Counted from the first letter of the stretch, positions 26,797-35,937 are shown. The stretch: DNA of 54,547 nt from Aerococcus sp. 1KP-2016 (GCF_002252085.1 NZ_NEEY01000010.1:1-54547), one strand, 5' to 3'. Translations and numbers: made by a program. The notes: generated by a model from the sequence alone, not told the origin.

Positions 26797-29637
26797 ATGA
26801 AATATAAGAAAATTTGGTTGGATGGTTTTCGTGAAATTAAGAATACCATCGGACGTTTTTTAGCGCTATTACTGATTATTGCCATGGGTACGGGTTTCTT
26901 CGTAGGTATTCGAGCAGCGGCGCCAGACATGATGGCTATTGCTGATAAGTATTATCAACAAGTGAATTTAGAAGACATGTCGATTCAATCAACCATGGGT
27001 CTGACTAGTGAAGATACGGCCATTTTGGATGATATAGATGGTATCCAATATGAAGCTTACGCCTTTGCCGATAGACAGGTTGCGGATAGTGAGGATTTAG
27101 TCCGTTTTTATCCCAACTTTAATGCATCCGGTGAGCTCAATCAATTTGCAGTGACAGAGGGTCGTTTGCCAGAAAGTAAGACAGAAATCGCTTTGGATAG
27201 CCAACTAGCGCAAACCAATGAATCTATTTATGGCATTGGTAAGGAGATTAGCTTATCCGATTTAGGTGTCACAGAAAGTGAAGATATAGAAGCGCCAGCC
27301 CTTTCTGAAGAAACCTTTACGATTGTTGGTTACGTGAATTCACCACTACAAATTTCAAATATCTCACGGGGTGCGACCAGTATTGGGGACGGGAAACTAA
27401 ATGGTTTTGCTGTTGTTTCACCAGAGGTCATTACGGGTGATATCTTTACTAGTATCGCAATTGACATCACCGCAGCAGATAATTTAACAGCTTATTCAGA
27501 TGAATACAACGAAGTGATTGCAGATAAGAAAGCGGAAATTGAAACTGCGTTTGAAGGTCGACCACAAACAGTCTATGATGAAACAGTCACCGAGGCTACT
27601 GAAGCAATTTCAAGCGGTCAGGCAGAGATTGATAGTGCACAAAAAGCATTGGCCGATGGAGCTAGCAAAATCAGCCGTAGCCAATCACAAATTGATGAGG
27701 GGCGGGATGCCTTAAATCGTCAACAAAGTGAAGTTGAAGCGCAATTACCTGAGGGGGTTACGCTAGCACAAGCCGGGTTATCTAGTGTAGTGGCACAATT
27801 AGAAGCTGGCTCAGCATCTCTGGATGATGCTCAAAGCCAAGTGGATTCAGCCCGCAAAACCTATGAAAGTGAAAGTATCAAAGCTAGCGAATCGCTCTCG
27901 TCTGCTGAATCTGAACTTGCTGAAGCACAATCGACTGTAGATGACTTGGAAGTACCTGTGTATCACATAAATGACCGCTCGAGTGTGAATGGGTATACCG
28001 CTTGGGAAAATAATGCCGCCAATATGTCAACAATTGGTCAAGCCTTTCCGGTTATTTTCTTCCTGATTGCAGCCCTCGTTTCCTTTACCAACATGCAACG
28101 AATGGTAACGGAACAACGGACACAAATTGGTACCTATAAGGCACTAGGTTATTCACCACGCGTCATTCAGATTAAGTATTTGATGTACGCCAGCATTGCC
28201 GCCATTTTGGGTATGGTCATTGGGATTCCAATTGGCAATTATCTATTCCCTAACATTATTGTGACGGCATTTGCGGATACGGTAGCTTTACCTGGCATGA
28301 TATACACATGGCAAATCACGGACATTAGCTTAGCAGTATTGATTTCATTACTGACGACTGTTTTACCAGCTTACATCACTACACGCAAGACCTTGCGTGA
28401 ACGTACAGCACCATTGTTACAAGCTGTAGCCGGTAAAAATGGTAAACACATTTTCTTAGAACGATTCAAAGGTTTTTGGCATAAGTTGAGCTTCCAATCT
28501 AAAATTACTTGGCGAAACATCTTCCTCTATAAGGGCCGTAATCTGATGACGATCATTGGGGTTGCTGGGTGTACGATGTTGATTGTAACGGGATTTGGTC
28601 TAAGTGATTCAATCTCAGACTTACCACAAGATCAATTCCAACAAATCAAAACCTATGATGGTTACGTCACTTTAAATATGGATGCAAGTCAGGAAGAACG
28701 TGAAGCAGTTATTCAAACACTGAATAACCAGGAACAAGTAAATCAAACGCTAAGTTTACACCAAGAAGTAATGACAACAAATGATCCGGCAATCACCCAA
28801 CAAATTGTGACTGTGATGGCTTTTAATCCTGAAAGTGATTTTGAAGATTTCTTCTTATTAGAAGATTTATCTAGCGAACAACGACTAGATCTACCAGATG
28901 ATGGAATTTTGATTACGGCCAAGTTGGCATCCTTGTTAGATGTAACGACAGGAGACAAGATTGTACTAACAGACACCGAAAATGTGGAACAGTCTTTTGT
29001 GGTGAAAGGCATCGTGACGAATTATTTGGGCCACGATATCTACATGTCTGAACAATACTATGCAGATACATTGGGCACAGATGCTGAGGTGAATTCAGCC
29101 TTTGTTCAATTCGAAGCTGGCACATCAAACGATGATCAAACAGGTATCATGGAGAAGGTAAAAGATATGCCAGGAACGATTGGCAGTCAACTCAATGCAG
29201 GTTTGATATCAGACTTTGAAGAAACCCTTGCAGCCTTAGATTTAGTGACAGTTGTCTTAATTATTTCTGCTGGTGGATTAGCTTTTATCGTCCTTTATTC
29301 GTTGACCAATATCAATGTATCTGAACGGATGCATGAGTTGGCAACGGTGAAAGTACTCGGTTTCCGTTCACTTGAAGTGAGTATGTATGTGTATCGTGAA
29401 ACCTTATTCCTTACATTGATTGGTATTATTGTTGGAAACTTTATGGGGTATGGCTTACTATCCTATATACTTGAAACAATATCTATTGATCAAATTTACT
29501 TCCCTATCGTGATTAATTGGGATTCCTATTTATTTGCTAGTTTCATTACCTTGGTCTTCTCACTCATTGTTATGGTATTCATGCATATCAAGTTGAAGAA
29601 CATTGAAATGGTATCCGCATTGAAAGAGGAAGATTAA
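26797..29637 (+). CDS. ABC transporter permease with two FtsX domains and a coiled coil
   Basis: This 946-residue protein has one N-terminal helix (about residues 15-35), then a large extracellular region to about 410. The end of that region (about 265-385) is rich in Ala, Ser, Glu and Gln with heptad character and likely a coiled coil. A first FtsX domain follows (three helices within about 410-560), then a second extracellular domain and a second FtsX domain (about 815-940). This is the mechanotransmission-type permease plan. The start ATG 26797 follows AAGGGGG; the longer frame start overlaps the ATPase gene. The substrate is unknown. Confidence 0.9.
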   Translation: MKYKKIWLDGFREIKNTIGRFLALLLIIAMGTGFFVGIRAAAPDMMAIADKYYQQVNLEDMSIQSTMGLTSEDTAILDDIDGIQYEAYAFADRQVADSEDLVRFYPNFNASGELNQFAVTEGRLPESKTEIALDSQLAQTNESIYGIGKEISLSDLGVTESEDIEAPALSEETFTIVGYVNSPLQISNISRGATSIGDGKLNGFAVVSPEVITGDIFTSIAIDITAADNLTAYSDEYNEVIADKKAEIETAFEGRPQTVYDETVTEATEAISSGQAEIDSAQKALADGASKISRSQSQIDEGRDALNRQQSEVEAQLPEGVTLAQAGLSSVVAQLEAGSASLDDAQSQVDSARKTYESESIKASESLSSAESELAEAQSTVDDLEVPVYHINDRSSVNGYTAWENNAANMSTIGQAFPVIFFLIAALVSFTNMQRMVTEQRTQIGTYKALGYSPRVIQIKYLMYASIAAILGMVIGIPIGNYLFPNIIVTAFADTVALPGMIYTWQITDISLAVLISLLTTVLPAYITTRKTLRERTAPLLQAVAGKNGKHIFLERFKGFWHKLSFQSKITWRNIFLYKGRNLMTIIGVAGCTMLIVTGFGLSDSISDLPQDQFQQIKTYDGYVTLNMDASQEEREAVIQTLNNQEQVNQTLSLHQEVMTTNDPAITQQIVTVMAFNPESDFEDFFLLEDLSSEQRLDLPDDGILITAKLASLLDVTTGDKIVLTDTENVEQSFVVKGIVTNYLGHDIYMSEQYYADTLGTDAEVNSAFVQFEAGTSNDDQTGIMEKVKDMPGTIGSQLNAGLISDFEETLAALDLVTVVLIISAGGLAFIVLYSLTNINVSERMHELATVKVLGFRSLEVSMYVYRETLFLTLIGIIVGNFMGYGLLSYILETISIDQIYFPIVINWDSYLFASFITLVFSLIVMVFMHIKLKNIEMVSALKEED

Positions 29638-29686
29638 TACAATCGAAGTACCATTATTTCTAATGAAAGTTTTAGGTTTGCAAAAA

Positions 29687-29715
29687 TTGACAATACCCCT
29701 GAATGTATATAGAAT
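29687..29715 (+). promoter_or_regulatory. strong promoter before NfeD-like gene
   Basis: Consensus -35 TTGACA (29687-29692), a 17-bp spacer and -10 TAGAAT (29710-29715) lie about 47 bases before the start. Confidence 0.75.
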
Positions 29716-29762
29716 AGGGTTGAACTGAATGTCAAGAAGGATTTACATTGTAGGAGATAATC

Positions 29763-29999
29763 ATGTTGATGAATAGGGTAGCAATTGTGGTACAACCGGT
29801 CACTAAAGATCACTCAGGAGAGATTCGTGTCTTAGTGGATCAAACAGTATATAAAGCAAAGAGCGCCATTCCTGACGGAGAATTCATGCAGAACGAATTA
29901 GTTAAAATTTGTCGCATTGAGGACAATGTCGCTTATTGCCAACGTGGTATGCTAGACAAACAATATGATCAAGATATTGCCATGTCTACAAGCATGTAA
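29763..29999 (+). CDS. small NfeD-like OB-fold protein
   Basis: This 78-residue protein has a pattern (GEIRVLVDQTVYKAKSA, then NELVKICRIEDNVAYCQR) resembling the C-terminal OB-fold of NfeD proteins, which normally sits after membrane helices and assists SPFH or stomatin proteins. Here it stands alone with no membrane segment and is transcribed on its own between a consensus promoter and a terminator. The start could be ATG 29763 or 29769 after GTAGGAGA. Assignment rests on weak similarity; a hypothetical protein is the safe name. Confidence 0.65.
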   Translation: MLMNRVAIVVQPVTKDHSGEIRVLVDQTVYKAKSAIPDGEFMQNELVKICRIEDNVAYCQRGMLDKQYDQDIAMSTSM

Positions 30000-30021
30000 G
30001 CATACTAAATAAATAATTATG

Positions 30022-30058
30022 AAAGACAGATTAGGGTAGACCTAGTCTGTCTTTTTTA
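30022..30058 (+). terminator. intrinsic terminator after NfeD-like gene
   Basis: AAGACAGATTAGG pairs with CCTAGTCTGTCTT; a T-run follows. Confidence 0.8.
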
Positions 30059-30215
30059 ATTATAATAAATGCAAGAAGCGGATGTGAAAACTGCGGAAAT
30101 ATTTGAATACACAAAAGGTTTACAAAACTTTTACACGATTCAAAGACAGATATTTACATTTTCACAGTAAGATAGTTGTGGGACACTTATTGGGATTTTT
30201 TCGGAGGAGGAAAAC

Positions 30216-32657
30216 ATGTCTAAGAATCATTTTATTACGACTAGTCGTTTTGTATTATCACTAACCGCAGCGGGTATCGTTGGTTTAACAACTACTCATG
30301 CAGTTCAAGCAGATGAAGTTGCCACTTCAACAAGTTCGCTAGCAGCTGAAGCTGTTTCAAGTGAAGTGACTACTGACGTTACTACCGAGACACCAACTGA
30401 AACAACCGAGGCAACAACACAAGCATCTGTTGTTGAGACGACTGCGGTTGAATCTGCAACACCAACTGAAGCAACTACTGAAACTGTTTTAGAAGCACCT
30501 GTTGTCGAAGAGATTGTGGCGGCTGAAGCTGTTGTGGCAGAGGATGTAGCAAGTGAACCAGTAGCAACTGAGGAAAAGGTTGTAAATCCTGAAGCATCAA
30601 GTGAAACAGATACTGATGGTGACGGTCGTGTTGATACCATTACGATTGCACATACAAATGATATGCATGGTCGTATTGAGCAAAGTGGTTCAAGTGTGAT
30701 TGGGATTGCTAATGCCTCTCAATATTACGAAGAAGTAGGCGCAGATGTGGTCGTTGACGCTGGTGATGCATTCCAAGGTTTACCAGTATCTAACCATGAT
30801 CAAGGTGCAACTATGGCGGAAGCGATGAACCAAGCTGGCTACGATGCAATGGCAGTGGGTAACCATGAATTTGACTTTGGTCAAGATGTGGCAACTGCCT
30901 ATGAAGACAAAACAGGTTTTCCTGTACTATCCGTAAATACTGTATATGCTGACACACAAGAATATGTATTCACACCAAGTACTAACGTTAGTACACAAGG
31001 TTACAACTTGGGTGTTGTCGGTGTAACTACACCCGAAACAGCAACTAAAACACATCCTAATAATGTAGAAAATATCGAATTCTTATCACCAATTGAAACA
31101 ACTATTTCTGAAATTTCACGCTTAATCGCAGACGATACAACAGTTGAAGATGCTTTTATCGTTTTAGCACATTTAGGTATTGATGCAACAACAAACGAAG
31201 AATGGCGTGCAACAGCTTTAGCAACAGCACTTGATGATGTTGAAGCTTTCAATGCATTCCAAATTGTCATCTTAGATGGTCACTCTCATAGTGCATATGC
31301 AGATGAACATTATGGTAACGTGTTATTACAACAAACAGGTACTGCATTAAATAATATTGGTTTGGTTTCACTTAATTTTGTAGATCCAAGCCAAACGAGT
31401 GGTCAATTAGTAGCTGCTAGTGATGTATTAACTTCATTAGGTTACGAGTTTGATGCACGTGGTAATGTGACAGTTGAAGGTCGTACTGATGAAGCGATTC
31501 AAGCAATTTTGGATGAAGCTAGTCTAGCTTATGAAGAAGAGACAGGTCGCATTATCGTTGAAGAAAATCCAGTTTGGTTTAACGGTGTACGTGAATATGT
31601 ACGTTCACATGAAACAAATGCAGGTACCTATATCACTGATGCAATGGTTGAATATGGTCGCAATGGCGGTTTCGTAAACGCAACTGATTTTGCCATGATT
31701 AATGGTGGTGGTATCCGTGAACAAATCGCTGAAGGGGAAGCAATTACTGAAGGTGACGTGATCGCTGTTTTACCATTTGGTAACATCATTTCGCAAATTG
31801 AAGTGACTGGTGAAACGATTTACGAAATGTTCGAGTTAGCATACTCAGCAGCAACAATCACTGAACCATATACTTCTTCAGATGGTAATTACACTGTAGA
31901 GACAATTGATGAAGATTCTAGCTTACCTAGCCTTGCAGCTTTAGGTGGATTCTTACAAATTTCTTCTGATATCAAAGTATACTTTGATCCTACTTTAGCA
32001 GCGGGTCAACGTGTATTAGGTGTTTATGTGTTAAACCGTGAGACAGGAGAATTTGAGCTAGTAGCAAATGATACAACGGCTACATACTTCATGGCTACTA
32101 ATGACTTCCTGGCACAGGGCGGGGATGGTTATACCATGCTTTCTGGTGAACGTGAAGAAGGTCCTTCTCTTGATCAAGTAGTGATGGATGCAATGGAATT
32201 TGGCTATGTAGATTTAGCTTCATACGCTGATCCATTACCACAAAATCAAATTATCCCAATCTTGACTGCGGATTATAAAGCCTTACTTGCAGCTGGTGAA
32301 GAAACGCCAGTTGAAGAGGAACCAACAACTGAAACACCTGGTGAAGAAACACCGGTTGAAGAGGAACCAACAACTGAAACACCTGGTGAAGAAACACCGG
32401 TTGAAGAGGAACCGACAACTGAAACACCGGTCGTTGAATCAGGTGCTGCAACTACAGAAGATACAGAAACTGAATCTAATAAGGAAGAAGCGACTGATGT
32501 AACTTCAACTGAAGATGATGCAGAGAAAGTTGCTGTAGCAGCTGCAGCGACTGCAAGCTTACCAGAAACTGGTTATGCTGGTAACTTTGGTTTAGCAATC
32601 TCAGCAATCTTAGGTGGTTTAGGCCTAAGCTTATTCCCAAGCCGTAAACGTAAATAA
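30216..32657 (+). CDS. LPXTG-anchored 5'-nucleotidase/metallophosphoesterase
   Basis: This 813-residue surface protein starts with a signal peptide (about 1-32, ending HAVQADE) and a Thr/Glu/Val-rich spacer to about residue 130. The metallophosphatase domain has AHTNDMHGR near 147, DAGDAFQG near 187, GNHEFDFG near 215 and GHSHSA near 353. The 5'-nucleotidase C-terminal domain (about 440-650, with NGGGIRE near 503) follows, then three 15-residue Glu/Thr/Pro repeats and a sorting signal LPETG, a hydrophobic stretch and PSRKRK. Wall-anchored ecto-nucleotidases make adenosine from nucleotides and can dampen host immunity; that role is inferred. It is monocistronic, with AGGAGG before ATG. Confidence 0.94.
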   Translation: MSKNHFITTSRFVLSLTAAGIVGLTTTHAVQADEVATSTSSLAAEAVSSEVTTDVTTETPTETTEATTQASVVETTAVESATPTEATTETVLEAPVVEEIVAAEAVVAEDVASEPVATEEKVVNPEASSETDTDGDGRVDTITIAHTNDMHGRIEQSGSSVIGIANASQYYEEVGADVVVDAGDAFQGLPVSNHDQGATMAEAMNQAGYDAMAVGNHEFDFGQDVATAYEDKTGFPVLSVNTVYADTQEYVFTPSTNVSTQGYNLGVVGVTTPETATKTHPNNVENIEFLSPIETTISEISRLIADDTTVEDAFIVLAHLGIDATTNEEWRATALATALDDVEAFNAFQIVILDGHSHSAYADEHYGNVLLQQTGTALNNIGLVSLNFVDPSQTSGQLVAASDVLTSLGYEFDARGNVTVEGRTDEAIQAILDEASLAYEEETGRIIVEENPVWFNGVREYVRSHETNAGTYITDAMVEYGRNGGFVNATDFAMINGGGIREQIAEGEAITEGDVIAVLPFGNIISQIEVTGETIYEMFELAYSAATITEPYTSSDGNYTVETIDEDSSLPSLAALGGFLQISSDIKVYFDPTLAAGQRVLGVYVLNRETGEFELVANDTTATYFMATNDFLAQGGDGYTMLSGEREEGPSLDQVVMDAMEFGYVDLASYADPLPQNQIIPILTADYKALLAAGEETPVEEEPTTETPGEETPVEEEPTTETPGEETPVEEEPTTETPVVESGAATTEDTETESNKEEATDVTSTEDDAEKVAVAAAATASLPETGYAGNFGLAISAILGGLGLSLFPSRKRK
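32298..32429 (+). repeat. three 45-nt in-frame repeats in the nucleotidase gene
   Basis: Each unit encodes EETPVEEEPTTETPG, with the third ending TPV. The units are nearly identical at DNA level, so copy number can change by slippage without losing frame. They form the wall-spanning stalk before the sorting signal. Confidence 0.9.
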
Positions 32658-32709
32658 TGCAAAAAGACTGATGGACGTCTTATATAAAGATCCGTCACAA
32701 TAAATAAAA

Positions 32710-32998
32710 TAGGCTGGGACAAAAGGCCTCTAAAAAGGCGTACACAATTCTTAATAAGCGTTGTGTACGCCTTTTACTTTGAAAAAATTCTTATACATTT
32801 TGATTGAAATATATCATGGGAACAGGTGTTAAAGTACTGAAAGTGTAGTTCCTTAGCCGTGAGAGAGGATGAAGTCGAGACCTTGGCTCGATTTCAAATT
32901 GAAAGACCTTGGCTTTCAATGGCCCCACGGCTTACAAGGAACGTACACTGTAAGGACAAAAAAGCTATGATTTTAATTCTTTGTCCTAATCTCTTTTT
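32710..32998 (+). repeat. 289-nt structured intergenic repeat, copy 2
   Basis: This copy has the same length and order of hairpins as the copy at 10093-10381, with substitutions that mostly keep pairing. In the long arm, GTTCCTTAGCCGTG pairs with CACGGCTTACAAGGAAC, where copy 1 has G-U pairs. Both tandem hairpins keep the ACCTTGG loop. It fills the gap between the nucleotidase gene and the convergent AEC permease gene and may terminate both. Confidence 0.8.
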
Positions 32999-33008
32999 GC
33001 ATGTACAT

Positions 33009-33938
33009 TTACTGTAAACCAAGTAGGTTGATTAATAGTGGAATCGTGACGACTGAAACAAGGGTGGATAAGAACACATAGTTAGTTGAAAATTGTACAT
33101 CTCCACCATAGAGTAAGGCATAGGGTGTAGCTACGGCTGGTCCAGGTGTTGCGATAATGACAATTAGGGTAGATAGAATAATCGCATTATCAATAAAGTT
33201 ACGGAATAAGAGGAAAATAATAATTGGCAAAGCAATCATTTTGATAAACATCAGGGCGTATAACTTCGCGTTGGAAAAAGCTTGGCGAATGTTTGAATGG
33301 GCAATAGCCATTCCGATAACCATCATGGCAAGTGGTGTGGTTGCCCCACCAATCACGGTGGTTGTTTCTGCAATTAAACTAGGCAAGCGCCAATCCATCA
33401 GGAAGCAGATGAGTGAAGCTAGACCAGCTAAGAAGCCAGGTGACAAAAATAGGCGCTTAGTTAATTGTACAAAGTCTATGTTATGTTCACTATGTCTGCC
33501 CATGACCCAGACGCCAAATGTGTACACAAATAAATTACTGGGGATATTAATGAGAGAAGCATAGAACATAGCGCCCGTGCCATATAAGGCAAGAATCAAT
33601 GGCAAACCCATAAAACCATTATTTTGGAAAACAGTCAGGAATTGTACAGTCCCCTCAGTGGCTCTTTGTACAACTATTATTCTGGGTACGAAGAAGGAAG
33701 CAATAATGAAGATAATCCAGGTGAGTGAAGCTATCACGAGAAATTCTAAGGCGTCAGACTTGGTGCCTAGTTCCCCCGAGGCATTAATTGTGGACAGGAT
33801 GAGGGCTGGCGAGGTGACAACCGTAATCATTTGGGAAAGGTCGTTTTGAATATGGTCACTGAATATATGTTTTCGTTCAGTAAGGTGGCCTAAAAACATG
33901 ATGATAACGAGAATCATCATTTGCGTAACGGACGTCAT
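33009..33938 (-). CDS. AEC-family transporter (auxin efflux carrier-like permease)
   Basis: This 309-residue membrane protein has about ten predicted helices and typical AEC features: a Pro-containing crossing in each half, FQNNGFMGLPLILALYG near residue 107 and VIIATPGPAVATPYALLYGG near 258. Bacterial AEC proteins export or take up small carboxylates such as malate; the substrate here is unknown. The start follows AAGGAGTGG. It is on the minus strand, convergent with the nucleotidase gene and divergent from the liv region. Confidence 0.88.
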   Translation of the reverse strand: MTSVTQMMILVIIMFLGHLTERKHIFSDHIQNDLSQMITVVTSPALILSTINASGELGTKSDALEFLVIASLTWIIFIIASFFVPRIIVVQRATEGTVQFLTVFQNNGFMGLPLILALYGTGAMFYASLINIPSNLFVYTFGVWVMGRHSEHNIDFVQLTKRLFLSPGFLAGLASLICFLMDWRLPSLIAETTTVIGGATTPLAMMVIGMAIAHSNIRQAFSNAKLYALMFIKMIALPIIIFLLFRNFIDNAIILSTLIVIIATPGPAVATPYALLYGGDVQFSTNYVFLSTLVSVVTIPLLINLLGLQ

Positions 33939-34128
33939 AACTCCACTCCTTATGTTGAATTTATTTCATTATATCAAACAATTTGCATGTAAAATGAGAA
34001 AAAAATCAGCTTCATAAAGATAGCTTCAATAGCTAAAAAAACCGGCAAATAAAGCAATTAAGGTCAATGTTTAGCAAATAGGATGGACGGGGTTTTGATC
34101 TTAAATGATAAAATGGTTAAAAATAACA

Positions 34129-34157
34129 TTGAAAATGGCCAGAAATTTTGTTATATT
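34129..34157 (+). promoter_or_regulatory. promoter of the leucine leader and first liv binding-protein gene
   Basis: TTGAAA (34129-34134) and TATATT (34152-34157) have a 17-bp spacer ending TTTTGT. The promoter of the second leader has the same -35, spacer length and TTTGTTATATT. Within the spacer, AATGGCCAGAAATTT matches 11 of 15 positions of the CodY motif. Confidence 0.75.
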
Positions 34158-34196
34158 GGATGTAACGCATAGATTAGGAAAGGGGCGAGGTTACGT

Positions 34197-34286
34197 ATGT
34201 TTGCGGAAAATGAAATGAAGTTTGATGCGATAGCCTCAAACCAAGTACCAATTTCAAGTACATCTTTATTATTATTATTAGCTTAG
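34197..34286 (+). CDS. leucine-rich leader peptide (29 residues)
   Basis: This short open frame starts ATG after AGGAAAGGGGCGAGG and ends TSLLLLLA, with five consecutive TTA leucine codons, GCT and stop. The promoter is 40 bases upstream, and an attenuator-like structure plus terminator follow, so its job is probably to make a ribosome pause when leucyl-tRNA is scarce. No stable function is expected of the peptide itself. Confidence 0.8.
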   Translation: MFAENEMKFDAIASNQVPISSTSLLLLLA

Positions 34287-34385
34287 TTAGGATTCTACAC
34301 GATTTGGTAGGGTCCTATTTCTCATGAAATATGGGCCAAGCTAATCAGCCGGTTGCTCGTATTTCACGAGTAACCGGCTTTTTTG
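34277..34385 (+). promoter_or_regulatory. leucine-responsive transcription attenuator
   Basis: P1 pairs TAGGATTCTAC with GTAGGGTCCTA (34288-34317). The competing P2 pairs GGTCCTATTTC with GAAATATGGGCC (34312-34337). ATTAGCTT at the end of the leader frame (34277-34284) is complementary to AAGCTAAT (34338-34345). The terminator GCCGGTTGCTCG/CGAGTAACCGGC (34348-34378) is followed by T6. Inferred logic: a ribosome stalled on the Leu codons leaves P1 free to form and P2 cannot form, favouring readthrough; a ribosome reaching the stop blocks P1 and allows P2 and termination. Confidence 0.75.
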
Positions 34386-34532
34386 TTTCGTCTAACCAAC
34401 GAAATCAATGATGGTACTTGCATCTATGAGGTTGATTACATCCGATAGGCAAATTTTATAAAGCGTAAGACACTTTAGCTGACTGATAGAAAAAATGTAG
34501 CGGTGATAGGTTCAAGCAAATAGGAGAAAATT

Positions 34533-35714
34533 ATGAATAATGCAATCGTAAAGAAATTCGGGATGGTTATGGCATCAGCAATGATGATTGTGGGTTGTGG
34601 TAGTGTAACGCAAACTTCAAGTACCGCAACCAACGCGGATGACAGTGACACGATCGTAGTTGGGGGTAACTTTGAATTAACAGGTGCTGTTGCTGCCTAC
34701 GGGAATGATATTTCCAATGGTGCTAAATTAGCGGTTGAGGAAATTAATGCCAATGGTGGCGTCAATGGTAAACAATTAACTTATGTCGAGGCAGATAATA
34801 AATCAGATTCTAATGAATCGGCAGCTACAGCGACACGTTTAATTGATGAAGAAGGAGCTTCTGTCATCATCGGCCCATCTACAACGGCTAACTTTGAGGC
34901 CCAAGTTAATCCAGCTGAGACAGCTAAGGTACCTTTCATTGGACCAGCTGTAACAAGTGATGGGGCGACTACGGACGAAAATGGCGACGCTTATGATTAT
35001 GGTTTTTCCGTTGCCTTCTTAAATTCTTTCCAAGGTGGCGCAATTGCCCGCTTTGCTAATGACAAAGGTTTCCAAAAAGCGGCAGTCCTACAAGATAATT
35101 CAGCTGATTATGGTCAAACGTTAGCAAGTGAATTTACGGATGCCTTTGAAGGCCAAGTGGTTTCCACAGAATCTTATGTATCAGGGGATAGTGATTTTAG
35201 CGCGATTCTTACCAATATTAAGGGTCAAAATCCCGATGTTATCTTTATTGCGGGCTACTACACAGAGGCAGGAACAATTATTAAACAAGCGCGTGAAATG
35301 GGCATTGAAGCCGCGATTGTTGGACCGGATGGTTTCGGTTCAGAAGAATTGTCTGCACTTGCCGGTGAAGACAATATGAATGACATCTACTACGTGTCAC
35401 ATTTTGCAACTGGTGAAGATGCACCACAAGCAGCACAAGATTTTTCAGCCGATTTTGAAGAAACATATGGTAAAGCACCGGATGCCTACGCAGCACTAGG
35501 TTATGATGCGGTAAATATCTATGCTGCAGCAGTTGAAGCGGCGGGTACTACTGAAACAACCGCAGTTGCTGAAGCCATCGCAGCAACCACAGATTTTGAA
35601 GGGATTACAGGCACCATCACCATGAAAGATGATCATACACCAAACAAAACTGCTTCCATTCAAGAAATTCAACAAAATGAAGTGGTAGGGTCAACTGCCG
35701 TAGCACCGGAATAA
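34533..35714 (+). CDS. livJ: branched-chain amino acid ABC transporter substrate-binding lipoprotein 1
   Basis: This 393-residue Periplasmic-binding-protein type I (Leu/Ile/Val-binding) lipoprotein has signal peptide and lipobox IVGC, with Cys near residue 22, then a Ser/Thr linker. The mature domain starts TIVVGGNFELTGAVAAYGND and contains VEADNKSDSNES and FIAGYYTEAG. It is the first of three paralogues in a row, each with its own promoter, and the channel and ATPase genes follow 3.6 kb downstream. Expression is probably controlled by the leucine-codon attenuator just upstream, so leucine is a reasonable ligand guess. RBS AGGAG precedes ATG. Confidence 0.92.
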   Translation: MNNAIVKKFGMVMASAMMIVGCGSVTQTSSTATNADDSDTIVVGGNFELTGAVAAYGNDISNGAKLAVEEINANGGVNGKQLTYVEADNKSDSNESAATATRLIDEEGASVIIGPSTTANFEAQVNPAETAKVPFIGPAVTSDGATTDENGDAYDYGFSVAFLNSFQGGAIARFANDKGFQKAAVLQDNSADYGQTLASEFTDAFEGQVVSTESYVSGDSDFSAILTNIKGQNPDVIFIAGYYTEAGTIIKQAREMGIEAAIVGPDGFGSEELSALAGEDNMNDIYYVSHFATGEDAPQAAQDFSADFEETYGKAPDAYAALGYDAVNIYAAAVEAAGTTETTAVAEAIAATTDFEGITGTITMKDDHTPNKTASIQEIQQNEVVGSTAVAPE

Positions 35715-35748
35715 GGGGTTATGTGAGATTATTTCCGTATTATTAAAT

Positions 35749-35763
35749 ATTTCTGTGAAAATT
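35749..35763 (+). promoter_or_regulatory. possible CodY box
   Basis: ATTTCTGTGAAAATT matches the CodY consensus AATTTTCWGAAAATT at 12 of 15 positions and lies 12 bases upstream of the -35 of the second liv leader. CodY is the usual branched-chain amino acid sensor in this phylum. Confidence 0.35.
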
Positions 35764-35775
35764 TGAAATTTTAAC

Positions 35776-35804
35776 TTGAAAAGATGACATAGGTTTGTTA
35801 TATT
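35776..35804 (+). promoter_or_regulatory. promoter of the isoleucine leader and second liv binding-protein gene
   Basis: TTGAAA (35776-35781), a 17-bp spacer and TATATT (35799-35804). Confidence 0.75.
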
Positions 35805-35850
35805 ATGGACAACTCATTAAGAACAAATTAGAAAAGGGTGGTGAAATCAG

Positions 35851-35937
35851 ATGGGTTTATTGGTAGAAAATAATACGCTATGTAAAGCATATCTTGTTTC
35901 AGCATCTCAGGCGAAAATTATTATTTTGATTAACTAA
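35851..35937 (+). CDS. isoleucine-rich leader peptide (28 residues)
   Basis: The ATG frame after AAAGGGTGGTG ends AKIIILIN and stop, with four ATT codons among its last six sense codons. It is the counterpart of the Leu-rich leader upstream of the first binding-protein gene, and the same kind of attenuator follows. The peptide sequences are otherwise unrelated, so the shared property is the run of branched-chain codons just before the stop. Confidence 0.78.
   Translation: MGLLVENNTLCKAYLVSASQAKIIILIN

Noticed and set aside
32287-32502. Lys/Gln/Leu-rich frame within the nucleotidase repeats
   Set aside because: It is an out-of-frame reading of the stalk repeats.
33157-33849. Plus-strand frames opposite the AEC permease gene
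   Set aside because: They are antisense shadows of a clear membrane protein gene with good codon use and a ribosome site.
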